From positions 1 to 11,161 of the forward strand of contig CAMEMX010000036.1 of the NCBI GenBank assembly GCA_945927915.1: 11,161 bases of DNA, written 5' to 3'. A program made the position numbers and the translations under genes. This document shows positions 1 to 6,542 of the stretch, piece after piece (positions within the stretch are counted from its first letter, which is position 1; every line of letters begins with the position of its first letter). The notes beneath the pieces were generated by a model that searched no databases, was not told the DNA's origin, and saw only the letters and a program-made list of their open reading frames with translations. The DNA is from an uncultured Clostridia bacterium. Its GTDB lineage: Bacteria; Bacillota; Clostridia; Oscillospirales; Oscillospiraceae.

Positions 1-24
1 AGACAGTTCGAACTGAAGGAGTGA
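1..24 (+). CDS. C-terminal end of an upstream gene (partial), possibly the BMP-family nucleoside-binding lipoprotein
   Basis: The first frame reads RQFELKE and then TGA at 22-24, directly against the next gene. Seven codons cannot identify a family. The suggestion that this is the substrate-binding lipoprotein (NupN/BmpA type) comes only from context: in BMP-type nucleoside transporters the lipoprotein gene usually precedes the ATPase and the two permeases. Its last codons include the Shine-Dalgarno AAGGAG (16-21) for the ATPase, so the two genes are probably translationally coupled. Confidence 0.35.
   Translation, partial: RQFELKE
16..21 (+). promoter_or_regulatory. Shine-Dalgarno site that decides the start of the ATPase gene
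   Basis: AAGGAG lies 8 bases before a TTG codon at 30 but only 2 bases before the ATG at 24, which overlaps the upstream TGA as TGATG. The normal 5-10 base spacing favours TTG 30. ATG 24 remains possible through termination-reinitiation. Confidence 0.5.
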
Positions 25-29
25 TGAAT

Positions 30-1607
30 TTGGCTGAAGAAATCAAGGCAAACGCCACCGAGCCGGAGTATGTCATTGAAATGCTGAACATCACCAAGGA
101 ATTCCCCGGAATCAAGGCAAACGACGATATTACCTTGCAGCTGAAAAAAGGTGAGATCCATGCCTTGCTTGGTGAGAACGGCGCCGGCAAGTCCACGCTG
201 ATGAGCGTCCTGTTTGGCCTGTACCAGCCGGAAAAGGGCTGCATCAAGAAGAACGGTGAGGTCGTCAAGATCAACAACCCGAACGACGCGAATGCGCTCA
301 ACATCGGCATGGTGCACCAGCACTTTAAGCTTGTCGAGTGCTTCTCCGTCCTCGACAACATCATCCTCGGCGTTGAGCCGAATACCGCCGGCTTCCTCAA
401 GAAGAAGGATGCCCGCGAAAAGGTCGTCGCGCTGTCCCAGAAATACGGCCTGCAGGTTGACCCGGACGCCATGATCGAGGATATTTCCGTCGGTATGCAG
501 CAGCGCACCGAGATCCTGAAGATGCTCTACCGCGACAACGACATCCTGATCTTTGACGAGCCGACGGCCGTCCTGACCCCGCAGGAGATCGACGAGCTGA
601 TGGACATCATGCGCGGCTTCAAGGCCGAGGGCAAGAGCATCCTCTTCATCACGCACAAGCTCGCCGAGATCAAGGCCGTTGCCGACCGCTGCACCGTCCT
701 GCGCAAGGGCAAATATATGGGCACCGTCGACGTCGCCACCACCAGCGTGGAGGAAATGTCCCGCCTGATGGTCGGCAGAAACGTCAACTTTAAGGTCGAC
801 AAGGAAGACCGCGAGCCCGGCGAGGTCGTCCTTGAGGTCGAAAACGTCACCGTTCCTTCCAAGATCCATAAGAATAACGCCGTCACCGACGTCTCGTTCA
901 ACGTCCGCCGCGGCGAGATCGTCTGCCTGGCCGGCATCGAGGGCAACGGCCAGACCCAGTTCGTCCATGCGCTGACCGGCCTGGATTCCCTGTCCGGCGG
1001 CAAGATCACCCTCTGCGGCCACAACATCACCAAGGCCCCCATCCGCCAGCGCTCCAAGGACGGCATGAGCCACATCCCCGAAGACCGCCACAAGCACGGC
1101 CTCGTGCTGGACTACACGCTCGAAGAAAACCTCGTGCTCCAGCGCTACTGGCAGCCCGAATTCCAGAAGAACGGCTTCATCAAATTCGGCGCTGTCCGCG
1201 AATATGCCGAGCGGCTGATCGGCGAGTATGACATCCGTTCCGGTCAGGGCCCGATCACGACCGCACGCTCCATGTCCGGCGGCAACCAGCAGAAGGCCAT
1301 CGTTGCCCGCGAGATCGACAAGGGGCCCGAGCTGCTCGTCGCCGTACAGCCCACCCGCGGCCTCGACGTCGGCGCCATCGAGTATATCCACAAGCAGATC
1401 GTCGCGCAGCGCGACCAGAACAAGGCCGTTCTGCTCGTCTCGCTGGAGCTGGACGAGGTCATGAACCTCTCCGACCGCATCCTCGTCATGTACGAGGGCG
1501 AGATCGTCGGCGAATTTGATCCGAAGACCGTCTCGGTTGAAGAGCTTGGCCTTTATATGGCCGGCGCAAAGCGTCAGGAAAAATACAGCAGGAGGGTCGA
1601 AGCATGA
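30..1607 (+). CDS. nupO: Nucleoside ABC transporter ATPase with two nucleotide-binding domains (NupO/YufO-like)
   Basis: This is the cytoplasmic ATPase that powers a BMP-type nucleoside importer. Numbered from TTG 30 (525 aa), domain 1 has an intact Walker A (GENGAGKST, 48-56), a signature-like SVGMQQR (about 153-159), Walker B ending IFDEP (about 174-178) and the switch histidine in ITHK (H209). Domain 2 is degenerate: the Walker A lysine is replaced (GIEGNGQTQ, 302-310), the Walker B end reads AVQPTRGLD with Gln for Asp/Glu (Q440), and Ser (S471) sits where the switch His is expected, while the signature MSGGNQQK (415-422) is perfect. One active and one degenerate site is typical of the sugar and BMP-nucleoside ATPases (COG3845-like). 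The stop overlaps the next start (ATGA, 1604-1607). Transport of nucleosides rather than another BMP substrate is inferred from the downstream uridine kinase. Confidence 0.88.
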   Translation: MAEEIKANATEPEYVIEMLNITKEFPGIKANDDITLQLKKGEIHALLGENGAGKSTLMSVLFGLYQPEKGCIKKNGEVVKINNPNDANALNIGMVHQHFKLVECFSVLDNIILGVEPNTAGFLKKKDAREKVVALSQKYGLQVDPDAMIEDISVGMQQRTEILKMLYRDNDILIFDEPTAVLTPQEIDELMDIMRGFKAEGKSILFITHKLAEIKAVADRCTVLRKGKYMGTVDVATTSVEEMSRLMVGRNVNFKVDKEDREPGEVVLEVENVTVPSKIHKNNAVTDVSFNVRRGEIVCLAGIEGNGQTQFVHALTGLDSLSGGKITLCGHNITKAPIRQRSKDGMSHIPEDRHKHGLVLDYTLEENLVLQRYWQPEFQKNGFIKFGAVREYAERLIGEYDIRSGQGPITTARSMSGGNQQKAIVAREIDKGPELLVAVQPTRGLDVGAIEYIHKQIVAQRDQNKAVLLVSLELDEVMNLSDRILVMYEGEIVGEFDPKTVSVEELGLYMAGAKRQEKYSRRVEA

Positions 1608-2731
1608 AAAAATCAATCATCGGCGTCTTATCCTCTGTGATTGCGATCCTGATCGGCCTGCTGCTCGGCATGGTCGTCCTCTTCCTCGTCAACCCCGATC
1701 AGGCGTGGGGCTGCTTCCTCTCCATGCTGACGGCGGGCGTCTCCTCGTCGGCAAAATTTGCGAAGGTGCTCTATCAGGCGGCTCCGCTGGTCATGACCGG
1801 CCTTGCCATCGGCTTTGCGTTCAAGACCGGCCTGTTCAACATCGGCGCACCCGGCCAGTACCTCATGGGCGCCTTTGCCGCGCTGATCTGCGCCATCTGC
1901 TTCCAGCTTCCGTGGCCGGTGTGCCTCATCGCCGCGATGCTGGCCGGCGCCTTCTGGGGTATGTTCCCCGGCCTGTTCAAGTCCCTGTTTAACGTCAACG
2001 AGGTCATCACCTCGATCATGTTCAACTGGATCGGCCTGTTCATCGTCAACCTCTCCCTGATGAACATCCCGAAAATGCTCCCGCCGTACTGGGTCAACTC
2101 CCCGGTCAAGGACCGCACCGCGAGCCTGAAGTACGCCAACCCGGACGCCATCATCCCCAAGGGCGGGCTGGACAAGCTCTTTGACTCGCCCTACATCAAC
2201 ATCAGCATCCTGCTGGCAATCGTGCTGGCCGTCGTCGTTTACATCATCCTCAACCGCACCACCTTCGGCTATGAGCTCAAGGCCTGCGGCAACAACCGCG
2301 AGAGCGCCCGTTACGCCGGCATCAACGCCAAGCGCAACATCGTGCTGTCGATGGTCATCGCCGGTGCGCTGGCCGGCTTCGGCGGCGCCCTGTACTACCT
2401 CTCCGGCGAGGCGGACTACAACATCCTCAAGGTCTTGCAGGCAAACGGCTTTAACGGCATCCCCGTCGCCCTGCTTGCAAACTCCAACCCGATCGGCATC
2501 ATCTTCTCCGCCCTGTTTATCTCCTATATCCAGATCGGCGGCGAATCGATGCAGCCGCACTTCGCAACGGAGAATATCGACATCATCATCTCCGTCATCA
2601 TCTATCTTGCAGCTTTCGCCCTGCTGACGAAGAGCATCATCGGCAAGTTCTTCAAGACCGACAAGTCCAACGTCAACGCAGAGCCCAAGCCCTCTACGGT
2701 CAACGCGACCGGAAAGGAGGAGAGCAAATGA
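1604..2731 (+). CDS. nupP: Nucleoside ABC transporter permease, NupP/YufP-like
   Basis: This 375-residue integral membrane permease is one half of the transport channel. It starts with a hydrophobic segment (about 4-29). Family features are FKTGLFNIGAPGQYLMGAF (about 73-91) and the cytoplasmic coupling region around GYELKACGNNRESARYAGIN (about 222-241), followed by a Gly/Ala-rich membrane segment (248-266). About eight to ten membrane segments are visible by eye; the last is near 325-342. A polar Lys/Asn-rich tail (349-375) should be cytoplasmic. GGAGG at 1591-1595 precedes the ATG at good spacing. It overlaps both the ATPase and the second permease by 4 bases, implying coupled, roughly equal synthesis. 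Family membership (COG4603-like) is clear; the exact substrate is inferred. Confidence 0.87.
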   Translation: MKKSIIGVLSSVIAILIGLLLGMVVLFLVNPDQAWGCFLSMLTAGVSSSAKFAKVLYQAAPLVMTGLAIGFAFKTGLFNIGAPGQYLMGAFAALICAICFQLPWPVCLIAAMLAGAFWGMFPGLFKSLFNVNEVITSIMFNWIGLFIVNLSLMNIPKMLPPYWVNSPVKDRTASLKYANPDAIIPKGGLDKLFDSPYINISILLAIVLAVVVYIILNRTTFGYELKACGNNRESARYAGINAKRNIVLSMVIAGALAGFGGALYYLSGEADYNILKVLQANGFNGIPVALLANSNPIGIIFSALFISYIQIGGESMQPHFATENIDIIISVIIYLAAFALLTKSIIGKFFKTDKSNVNAEPKPSTVNATGKEESK

Positions 2732-3717
2732 ACATTTTGGCTGACGTTTTAAGCGCAACCATCCTCTTCGCCGTACCGCTTCTCCTTGTCGCACTGGGCG
2801 GTATGTTCTCCGAGCGTTCCGGTATCATCAACCTCGCGCTCGAGGGCATCATGATCGTCGGCGCCCTGCTCGGCTGCCACGTCCTGCGCTGGCTCGATCC
2901 GTCGGTGCAGAGCGGCGCGATGCACGGCCAGGTCGCCGTTCTGATCGCGCTGGCCGTCGCCGGCGTCGCGGGCATTCTCTTCTCGCTGCTGCTGGCTTTC
3001 TCCGCCATCAACCTCAAGGCGGATCAGACCATCGGCGGTACCGCGCTGAATATGTTCGCACCTGCGTTCTCCATCGTCCTGACCTGGGCCATCCTCGGCC
3101 AGGGCCAGACGACCATGACCCTGCCGAAGTGGGTCCGCATCACGCAGGAGACCGTCGGTGTCACCCCGAACGACGGCTTCTTCCAGCGTTTCATCTTCAC
3201 GAGCCTGTACCTGACGACCTTCCTTGCGATCATCCTCTTCGCCATTGCGGTCGTTCTGCTGTACAAGACGCGTTTCGGCCTGCGCCTGCGCGCCTGTGGC
3301 GAGCATCCGCAGGCAGCCGACTCCGTCGGCATCAACGTCTACCGGATGCGCTATGCCGGCGTTATGATCTCCGGCTTCCTCGCGGGTGTCGGCGGTATGT
3401 CCTTCGTCTTCGCCGTCGGCGGCTTCCAGTCCGACGTAGCGGGCTACGGCTTCCTCGCCCTCGCAGTTATGATCTTCGGTAACTGGAAACCGTGGTCGAT
3501 CCTCGGCGCGGCTGTGTTCTTCTCCTTCTTCCGCGTCATCGGCAACTACGCCGCGTCCATCCCCTTCCTGCCCAAGTTTGAGAATTTGCAGGGCGTTTCG
3601 ACCTACCTCTGGCCGATGATCCCGTACGTTGTCACGATGATCCTGCTCGTGCTGACGTCCAAGAAGTCCAGAGCGCCGAAGGCCGAAGGCATCCCCTACG
3701 ACAAGGGCCAGCGCTAA
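2728..3717 (+). CDS. nupQ: Nucleoside ABC transporter permease, NupQ/YufQ-like
   Basis: This is the second, 329-residue permease of the importer, expected to pair with the preceding one. The N-terminal membrane segment leads into the hallmark ERSGIINLALEGIMIVGA (29-46). The coupling region RFGLRLRACGEHPQAADSVG (about 182-201) is followed by a Gly-rich membrane segment (about 212-232). The first permease carries matching motifs (NIGAPGQYLMGA and LKACGNNRESARYAGIN), as expected for homologous partners. The C-terminus is short and basic. The start overlaps the upstream stop (ATGA, 2728-2731), and GGAGG (2716-2720) lies 7 bases upstream. A large perfect inverted repeat begins 10 bases after the TAA stop. 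Family membership (COG1079-like) is clear; nucleoside specificity is inferred from the operon. Confidence 0.87.
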   Translation: MNILADVLSATILFAVPLLLVALGGMFSERSGIINLALEGIMIVGALLGCHVLRWLDPSVQSGAMHGQVAVLIALAVAGVAGILFSLLLAFSAINLKADQTIGGTALNMFAPAFSIVLTWAILGQGQTTMTLPKWVRITQETVGVTPNDGFFQRFIFTSLYLTTFLAIILFAIAVVLLYKTRFGLRLRACGEHPQAADSVGINVYRMRYAGVMISGFLAGVGGMSFVFAVGGFQSDVAGYGFLALAVMIFGNWKPWSILGAAVFFSFFRVIGNYAASIPFLPKFENLQGVSTYLWPMIPYVVTMILLVLTSKKSRAPKAEGIPYDKGQR

Positions 3718-3727
3718 ACCAACCACC

Positions 3728-3763
3728 ATTGTCCTATCCCCCGCTTGCGGGGGATAGGACAAT
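3728..3763 (+). terminator. Perfect 17-bp inverted repeat after the permease genes; no U-tract
   Basis: Arms 3728-3744 and 3747-3763 are perfectly complementary around a 2-base centre; in RNA the inner pair would open to a 4-base loop. The stem is GC-rich at the tip and mixed at the base. Neither strand has a run of T after it, so it is not a standard intrinsic terminator. It could protect the 3' end of the transporter mRNA, cause partial termination or pausing, or be part of the udk leader structure just downstream. Confidence 0.55.
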
Positions 3764-3768
3764 CCTGC

Positions 3769-3870
3769 GTAAACACGGATGAAACAGGCTGAGGCAGACC
3801 GACCCCCGTCTGCTCCGGCAATTTTCTCCGTGTTTACCTGCTATCCGAGAGAGAGAAACACGGAGGAAAT
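3769..3870 (+). promoter_or_regulatory. Putative cis-acting RNA switch with mutually exclusive stems controlling udk translation
   Basis: AAACACGGA occurs at 3771-3779 and again at 3856-3864, where it runs into the Shine-Dalgarno GGAGG (3862-3866). Over 14 bases the two copies (3771-3784 and 3856-3869) differ at one position. The complement lies between them. Segment 3821-3835 can pair with 3856-3870 in a 15-bp stem with one G-U pair and a 20-base loop, burying the whole ribosome site. Segment 3827-3837 can instead pair with 3769-3779 (11 bp, extendable past one mismatch to about 3784), enclosing a 6-bp hairpin (3794-3799 with 3808-3813). Both cannot form together. These pairings are read directly from the sequence. 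That they regulate udk, and by what signal, is inference. No known riboswitch core was recognised and no clear promoter for udk was found in the gap. Confidence 0.5.
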
Positions 3871-3873
3871 GCA

Positions 3874-4494
3874 ATGTCAAATATTATTGTCATCGGCATC
3901 GCGGGCGGCAGCGGCAGCGGCAAGACCACGCTGATGAAAAACCTCATCGCCCGCTTTCAGGACGATGTGACCGTCCTCAGCCATGATAATTATTACCGGC
4001 CTTATGACGAGCTGCCCATCGAGGAACGCCGCAAGGTCAACTATGACCACCCCGACGCATTCGACACGGAGATGATGATCGAGCATCTCAAGCAGCTCAA
4101 GGCGGGCCGGCCCATCGAGTGCCCGAATTATGACTATACGACCTATTCGCGCTGCAAGGAAACGACCCGTATCGTGCCGCGGAAGGTCATCCTGGTCGAG
4201 GGCATCCTGATTTTTGAAAACAAGGCGCTCTGCTCGCAGATGGACATCAAGATCTTCGTCGACACCGACGCCGACGTCCGCCTCATCCGCCGCATCAAGC
4301 GGGACGTCGCCAAGCGCGGCAGAAGTCTGGAATCCGTCCTGACGCAGTATCTCGGCACGGTCAAGCCCATGCACGAGCAATTCGTCGAGCCGAGCAAGAA
4401 AAACGCCGACCTCGTCGTGCTCGAGGGCGGCAAGAATCTTGTCGCGCTGGAAATGATCATCGACCGCATCCAGCGCCATATTGATAACCATTGA
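3874..4494 (+). CDS. udk: Uridine kinase (uridine/cytidine kinase)
   Basis: This cytoplasmic enzyme phosphorylates uridine and cytidine to UMP and CMP using ATP or GTP, the committed step of pyrimidine nucleoside salvage. At 206 residues it has the usual bacterial length. The P-loop is GGSGSGKT (11-18). SHDNYYR (36-42) carries the expected catalytic Asp (D38). NYDHPDAFD (56-64) and PNYDYTTYSR (84-93) form the nucleoside site. VEGIL (108-112) is the Walker B-like strand, and RRIKRDVAKRGRS (139-151) is the lid with its arginines. GGAGG ends 7 bases before ATG 3874, but that site can be buried in a 15-bp stem. The gene follows the nucleoside importer, so uptake and metabolic trapping are genetically linked. 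It probably shares the transporter transcript or has a promoter not visible here. Confidence 0.96.
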   Translation: MSNIIVIGIAGGSGSGKTTLMKNLIARFQDDVTVLSHDNYYRPYDELPIEERRKVNYDHPDAFDTEMMIEHLKQLKAGRPIECPNYDYTTYSRCKETTRIVPRKVILVEGILIFENKALCSQMDIKIFVDTDADVRLIRRIKRDVAKRGRSLESVLTQYLGTVKPMHEQFVEPSKKNADLVVLEGGKNLVALEMIIDRIQRHIDNH

Positions 4495-4501
4495 CGAAAC
4501 G

Positions 4502-4533
4502 AACGCCCCGGATGGCAGCATCCGGGGCGTTTT
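4502..4533 (+). terminator. Intrinsic terminator of udk, possibly also serving the converging gene
   Basis: A 13-bp GC-rich perfect stem (4502-4514 with 4519-4531) has a 4-base loop and ends in TTTT (4530-4533). It starts 8 bases after the udk stop. On the minus strand the same hairpin is followed by a weaker CGTTTCG, so it may also terminate the converging DtxR-family gene, less efficiently. Confidence 0.88.
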
Positions 4534-4537
4534 GCGC

Positions 4538-4906
4538 TTATCGGTCTTTCTTTGTGCCGGCCTTGATCGCGGCGAAGCTCTCTGCGCTGATAACGTGCTC
4601 GATGCGGCAGGCGTCCTCGGCGGCGACGGCGGGGGAAACCCCCAGCGAGATGAGCCACTCGGTCAAAAACGTGTGGCGCTCATAGATCCGCTCCGCGATC
4701 TCCAGCCCCTTGGGCAGGAGGGTGATCAGGCCGCCGGCATCCACCTGGATATAGCCGTTTTCGCGCAGATTCCGCATGGCGATGCTGACGCTCGGCTTGG
4801 AAAAATCCAGCTCGTTTGCGATGTCGACGGAGCGGACGGTGCCTGCGCGGTGGGACAGGATCAAGATCGTCTCCAGGTAATTTTCCGCAGACTCCTGAAT
4901 TTTCAT
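4538..4906 (-). CDS. DtxR/MntR-family metal-dependent transcriptional regulator
   Basis: This 122-residue repressor is expected to bind DNA when loaded with Fe(II) or Mn(II). The N-terminal winged helix (about 5-65) opens with the family signature ESAENYLETI (5-14), and the recognition helix lies near FSKPSVSIAMRNLRENGYI (35-53). The metal-binding and dimerisation part contains H78 and DACRIEH (98-104). By eye against MntR and DtxR, metal-ligand positions hold N9, E12, H78, C100, E103 and H104. Cys at 100 matches the DtxR-type Cys rather than the MntR Glu, while Asn at 9 matches neither MntR Asp nor DtxR Met. It lacks the C-terminal SH3-like domain of DtxR/IdeR and is slightly shorter than MntR. 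AAGGAGGG precedes ATG and overlaps the upstream stop. It is the last gene of a four-gene run and converges with udk. The metal preference is unresolved. Confidence 0.88.
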   Translation of the reverse strand: MKIQESAENYLETILILSHRAGTVRSVDIANELDFSKPSVSIAMRNLRENGYIQVDAGGLITLLPKGLEIAERIYERHTFLTEWLISLGVSPAVAAEDACRIEHVISAESFAAIKAGTKKDR

Positions 4907-4917
4907 GCCGTCCCTCC

Positions 4918-5553
4918 TTAGCGCACGCCCTCGGCGCGGATGAAGTTCGTCTTGACGGGCGCTTCATACTGCGGCGCGGGCACACCGGCGGCCTTCCCCG
5001 CCTCGATGCAGCGCAGCAGCCACGCCATATTCTCCGCAAGGGTGCGCATGGTCTGCAGCCCCTCTGCGTCGCGCAGGACCTCGTCCGGCGTGTTGCCGTG
5101 GACCTGATTCCAGTATTGCGAGGTCACGATGGGCATGGAGTTGATGGAAAAATACTTGTTCAGCCGGTCGAACGCGGCCGTTGCGCCGCCGCGGCGGCAG
5201 GAGACGACAGCCGCCGCGGGCTTGCCGCGGAGCTTTTTCGACGCGCTGTAGAACAGCCGGTCGAGGAAGGCCGTGATCTGGCCGCTCGGCCCGGCATAGT
5301 AGACCGGCGAGCCGACGACGAGAGCGTCGAATTCGTCCAGACGGGCGGCGAGGGCGTTCACGCCGTCGTCGAAGATGCAAACGCCGGTGTCGCGGCATTT
5401 GGCGCAGGCGATGCAGCCCGCGACGGGCTTGACGCCGACATGGAACATTTCGGTCTCGATTCCGTGGGTTTCCAGCGCCTGCGCGACTTCGCGCAGGGCG
5501 GTATCGGTGCAGCCGCGCTCGTGCGGGCTGCCGTTCAGCAGCAAAACCTTCAT
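4918..5553 (-). CDS. Iron-sulfur flavoprotein / NAD(P)H-dependent FMN reductase family
   Basis: This is a 211-residue flavodoxin-fold redox protein. It begins MKVLLLNGSPHERGCTDTAL, a typical FMN phosphate-binding loop (about 7-17), followed by a compact cysteine cluster CIACAKC-x5-C (C47, C50, C53, C59) and DDG (62-64). That spacing matches the [4Fe-4S]-binding motif of archaeal and clostridial Isf proteins. GSPVYYAGPSGQITAFLDR (81-99) is the conserved FMN-contacting segment, and SCRRGG (118-123) follows. The expected role is electron transfer between FMN and an iron-sulfur cluster; the physiological partner is unknown. AGGAGG precedes the ATG, and the gap from the upstream gene is only 8 bases. 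The iron-sulfur motif next to a DtxR-type regulator suggests a metal- or redox-linked pair, which is inference. Confidence 0.87.
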   Translation of the reverse strand: MKVLLLNGSPHERGCTDTALREVAQALETHGIETEMFHVGVKPVAGCIACAKCRDTGVCIFDDGVNALAARLDEFDALVVGSPVYYAGPSGQITAFLDRLFYSASKKLRGKPAAAVVSCRRGGATAAFDRLNKYFSINSMPIVTSQYWNQVHGNTPDEVLRDAEGLQTMRTLAENMAWLLRCIEAGKAAGVPAPQYEAPVKTNFIRAEGVR

Positions 5554-5561
5554 AGCTCCTC

Positions 5562-6539
5562 CTATTGTCTGCGGATGTCCTCGCCAGCGAACTGGATCAG
5601 CCGGTAGGTGCCGATCACGCGGGAGGCGATCTGCGGATTGTAGCGCCGCTCAAACTCGCTGTCGGAGAGGTTGGTCGAGATGATCGTGGCGCGGTTTTCC
5701 ATCATGCGGGTGTTGACGACGGTATAGAGCGCGGAGACGGTGAACTGGGTGGTCATTTCCGTTCCGAGATCGTCGATGATGAGCAGGTCGCACTCCAGGT
5801 ATTTCTGCGTGCGGCCCTGAGTATCCTCGTCGCGGGCGCCGAATTTCTCGGCCTCGAAGTCCGCGAACAGGCGGATGGCGGTGTCGTAGACAACGCTGTA
5901 GCCGCGGTCGGTGACCTCGCGGGCGATGCACGCCGACAGGAAGGTCTTGCCCAGTCCGGTCGCGCCGGAGAAGAGCAGGCTGCCGGAGGCGGGCGTGAAG
6001 TTATGGGCGTATTTGCGGCACAGGCGCAGATTCGACTGCATCAGGCGGCGCGGCGACGTGCCCAGCTCCTGCGAGAATGTGTCGGGATAGACGTCCAGCC
6101 GGAAGGTGTCGAAGCGCTCCGTGCCCGAACCGAGCAGGCTCGTCAGGGCGAGCTTCTGCTCCTGCGCGCAAAGCTCGCGCAGGCAGGAGCACATTTTTGC
6201 GCCGACATAGCCGCTGCCGCCGCACTTTTCGCAGATCGGGCGCTCGCGCAGCCAGTCCTCGCCCAGCTCTCCTGCTTCGACGATCCAGTCACGTTCCTGC
6301 TGCAGGGCAAGATTCTTGTCGCGGATGCGGGCGACGGCCTCGGCGGGGTCTTCGCCCGTGCGCAGGGCGGTCGCCATGAGCTGTGTCATCGTGCGGCGCA
6401 GCTCGCGGTCGATCTCCGCCAGACGCGGGTAACGCGCGTAGGCTTCCTCGCGCCGCGCCTCGTTTTCGCGTTCGCGTTCGAGCCGCGCCTGCTCCAGCCG
6501 CTTGCGTGCGCGGCGCAGGACTTCCTCACTGTATGCCAT
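5562..6539 (-). CDS. dnaI: DnaI/DnaC-type helicase loader ATPase
   Basis: This AAA+ protein is expected to load the replicative helicase onto DNA together with the DnaD-like protein encoded just upstream. It is 325 residues, close to DnaI. Residues 1-100 are strongly charged and helical with coiled-coil character (many Arg/Glu, 6-50). A cysteine set CEKC-x10-CSC (C103, C106, C117, C119) forms a likely zinc site, as in DnaI N-terminal domains. The AAA+ core has Walker A GATGLGKTF (192-200), Walker B LLIIDDLG (252-259), sensor-1 STN (288-290) and the arginine region IASRVIG (304-310). It starts 3 bases after the stop of the dnaD-like gene, with GAGGAGG upstream. The IstB/transposase-helper ATPases share this core, but there is no transposase nearby and the zinc-site N-terminus favours a replication loader. 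Confidence 0.88.
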   Translation of the reverse strand: MAYSEEVLRRARKRLEQARLERERENEARREEAYARYPRLAEIDRELRRTMTQLMATALRTGEDPAEAVARIRDKNLALQQERDWIVEAGELGEDWLRERPICEKCGGSGYVGAKMCSCLRELCAQEQKLALTSLLGSGTERFDTFRLDVYPDTFSQELGTSPRRLMQSNLRLCRKYAHNFTPASGSLLFSGATGLGKTFLSACIAREVTDRGYSVVYDTAIRLFADFEAEKFGARDEDTQGRTQKYLECDLLIIDDLGTEMTTQFTVSALYTVVNTRMMENRATIISTNLSDSEFERRYNPQIASRVIGTYRLIQFAGEDIRRQ

Positions 6540-6542
6540 GGC

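Noticed and set aside
300..960. Degenerate second nucleotide-binding domain of the ATPase as sign of inactivation
   Set aside because: Loss of Lys and Asp/Glu in domain 2 with an intact signature is standard for BMP/sugar-type double ATPases; the gene is intact.
1601..1620. Possible frameshift or split at the nupO/nupP junction
   Set aside because: The ATGA overlap is a normal coupled start. Both proteins are full length with a ribosome site at the right spacing.
2749..3762. Minus-strand open frames opposite the permeases (337 codons here, a similar one at 1628-2794)
   Set aside because: The translations are Asp/Glu/Gly/Arg-rich mirror images of hydrophobic permease codons, with no membrane or domain pattern. 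They are shadows of nupP and nupQ.
3836..3855. Loop sequence TCCGAGAGAG resembling the PyrR-binding consensus
   Set aside because: It does not fit the PyrR site without a gap and mismatches, and the surrounding stem is not the usual PyrR hairpin. Too weak to call, though worth testing if the switch is studied.
3779..3935. Possible leader-peptide frame starting at ATG 3779 and overlapping the udk start
   Set aside because: It has no Shine-Dalgarno, no regulatory codon run before udk, and runs into udk in another frame as a meaningless Ala-rich tail. The ATG arises within the upstream repeat copy.
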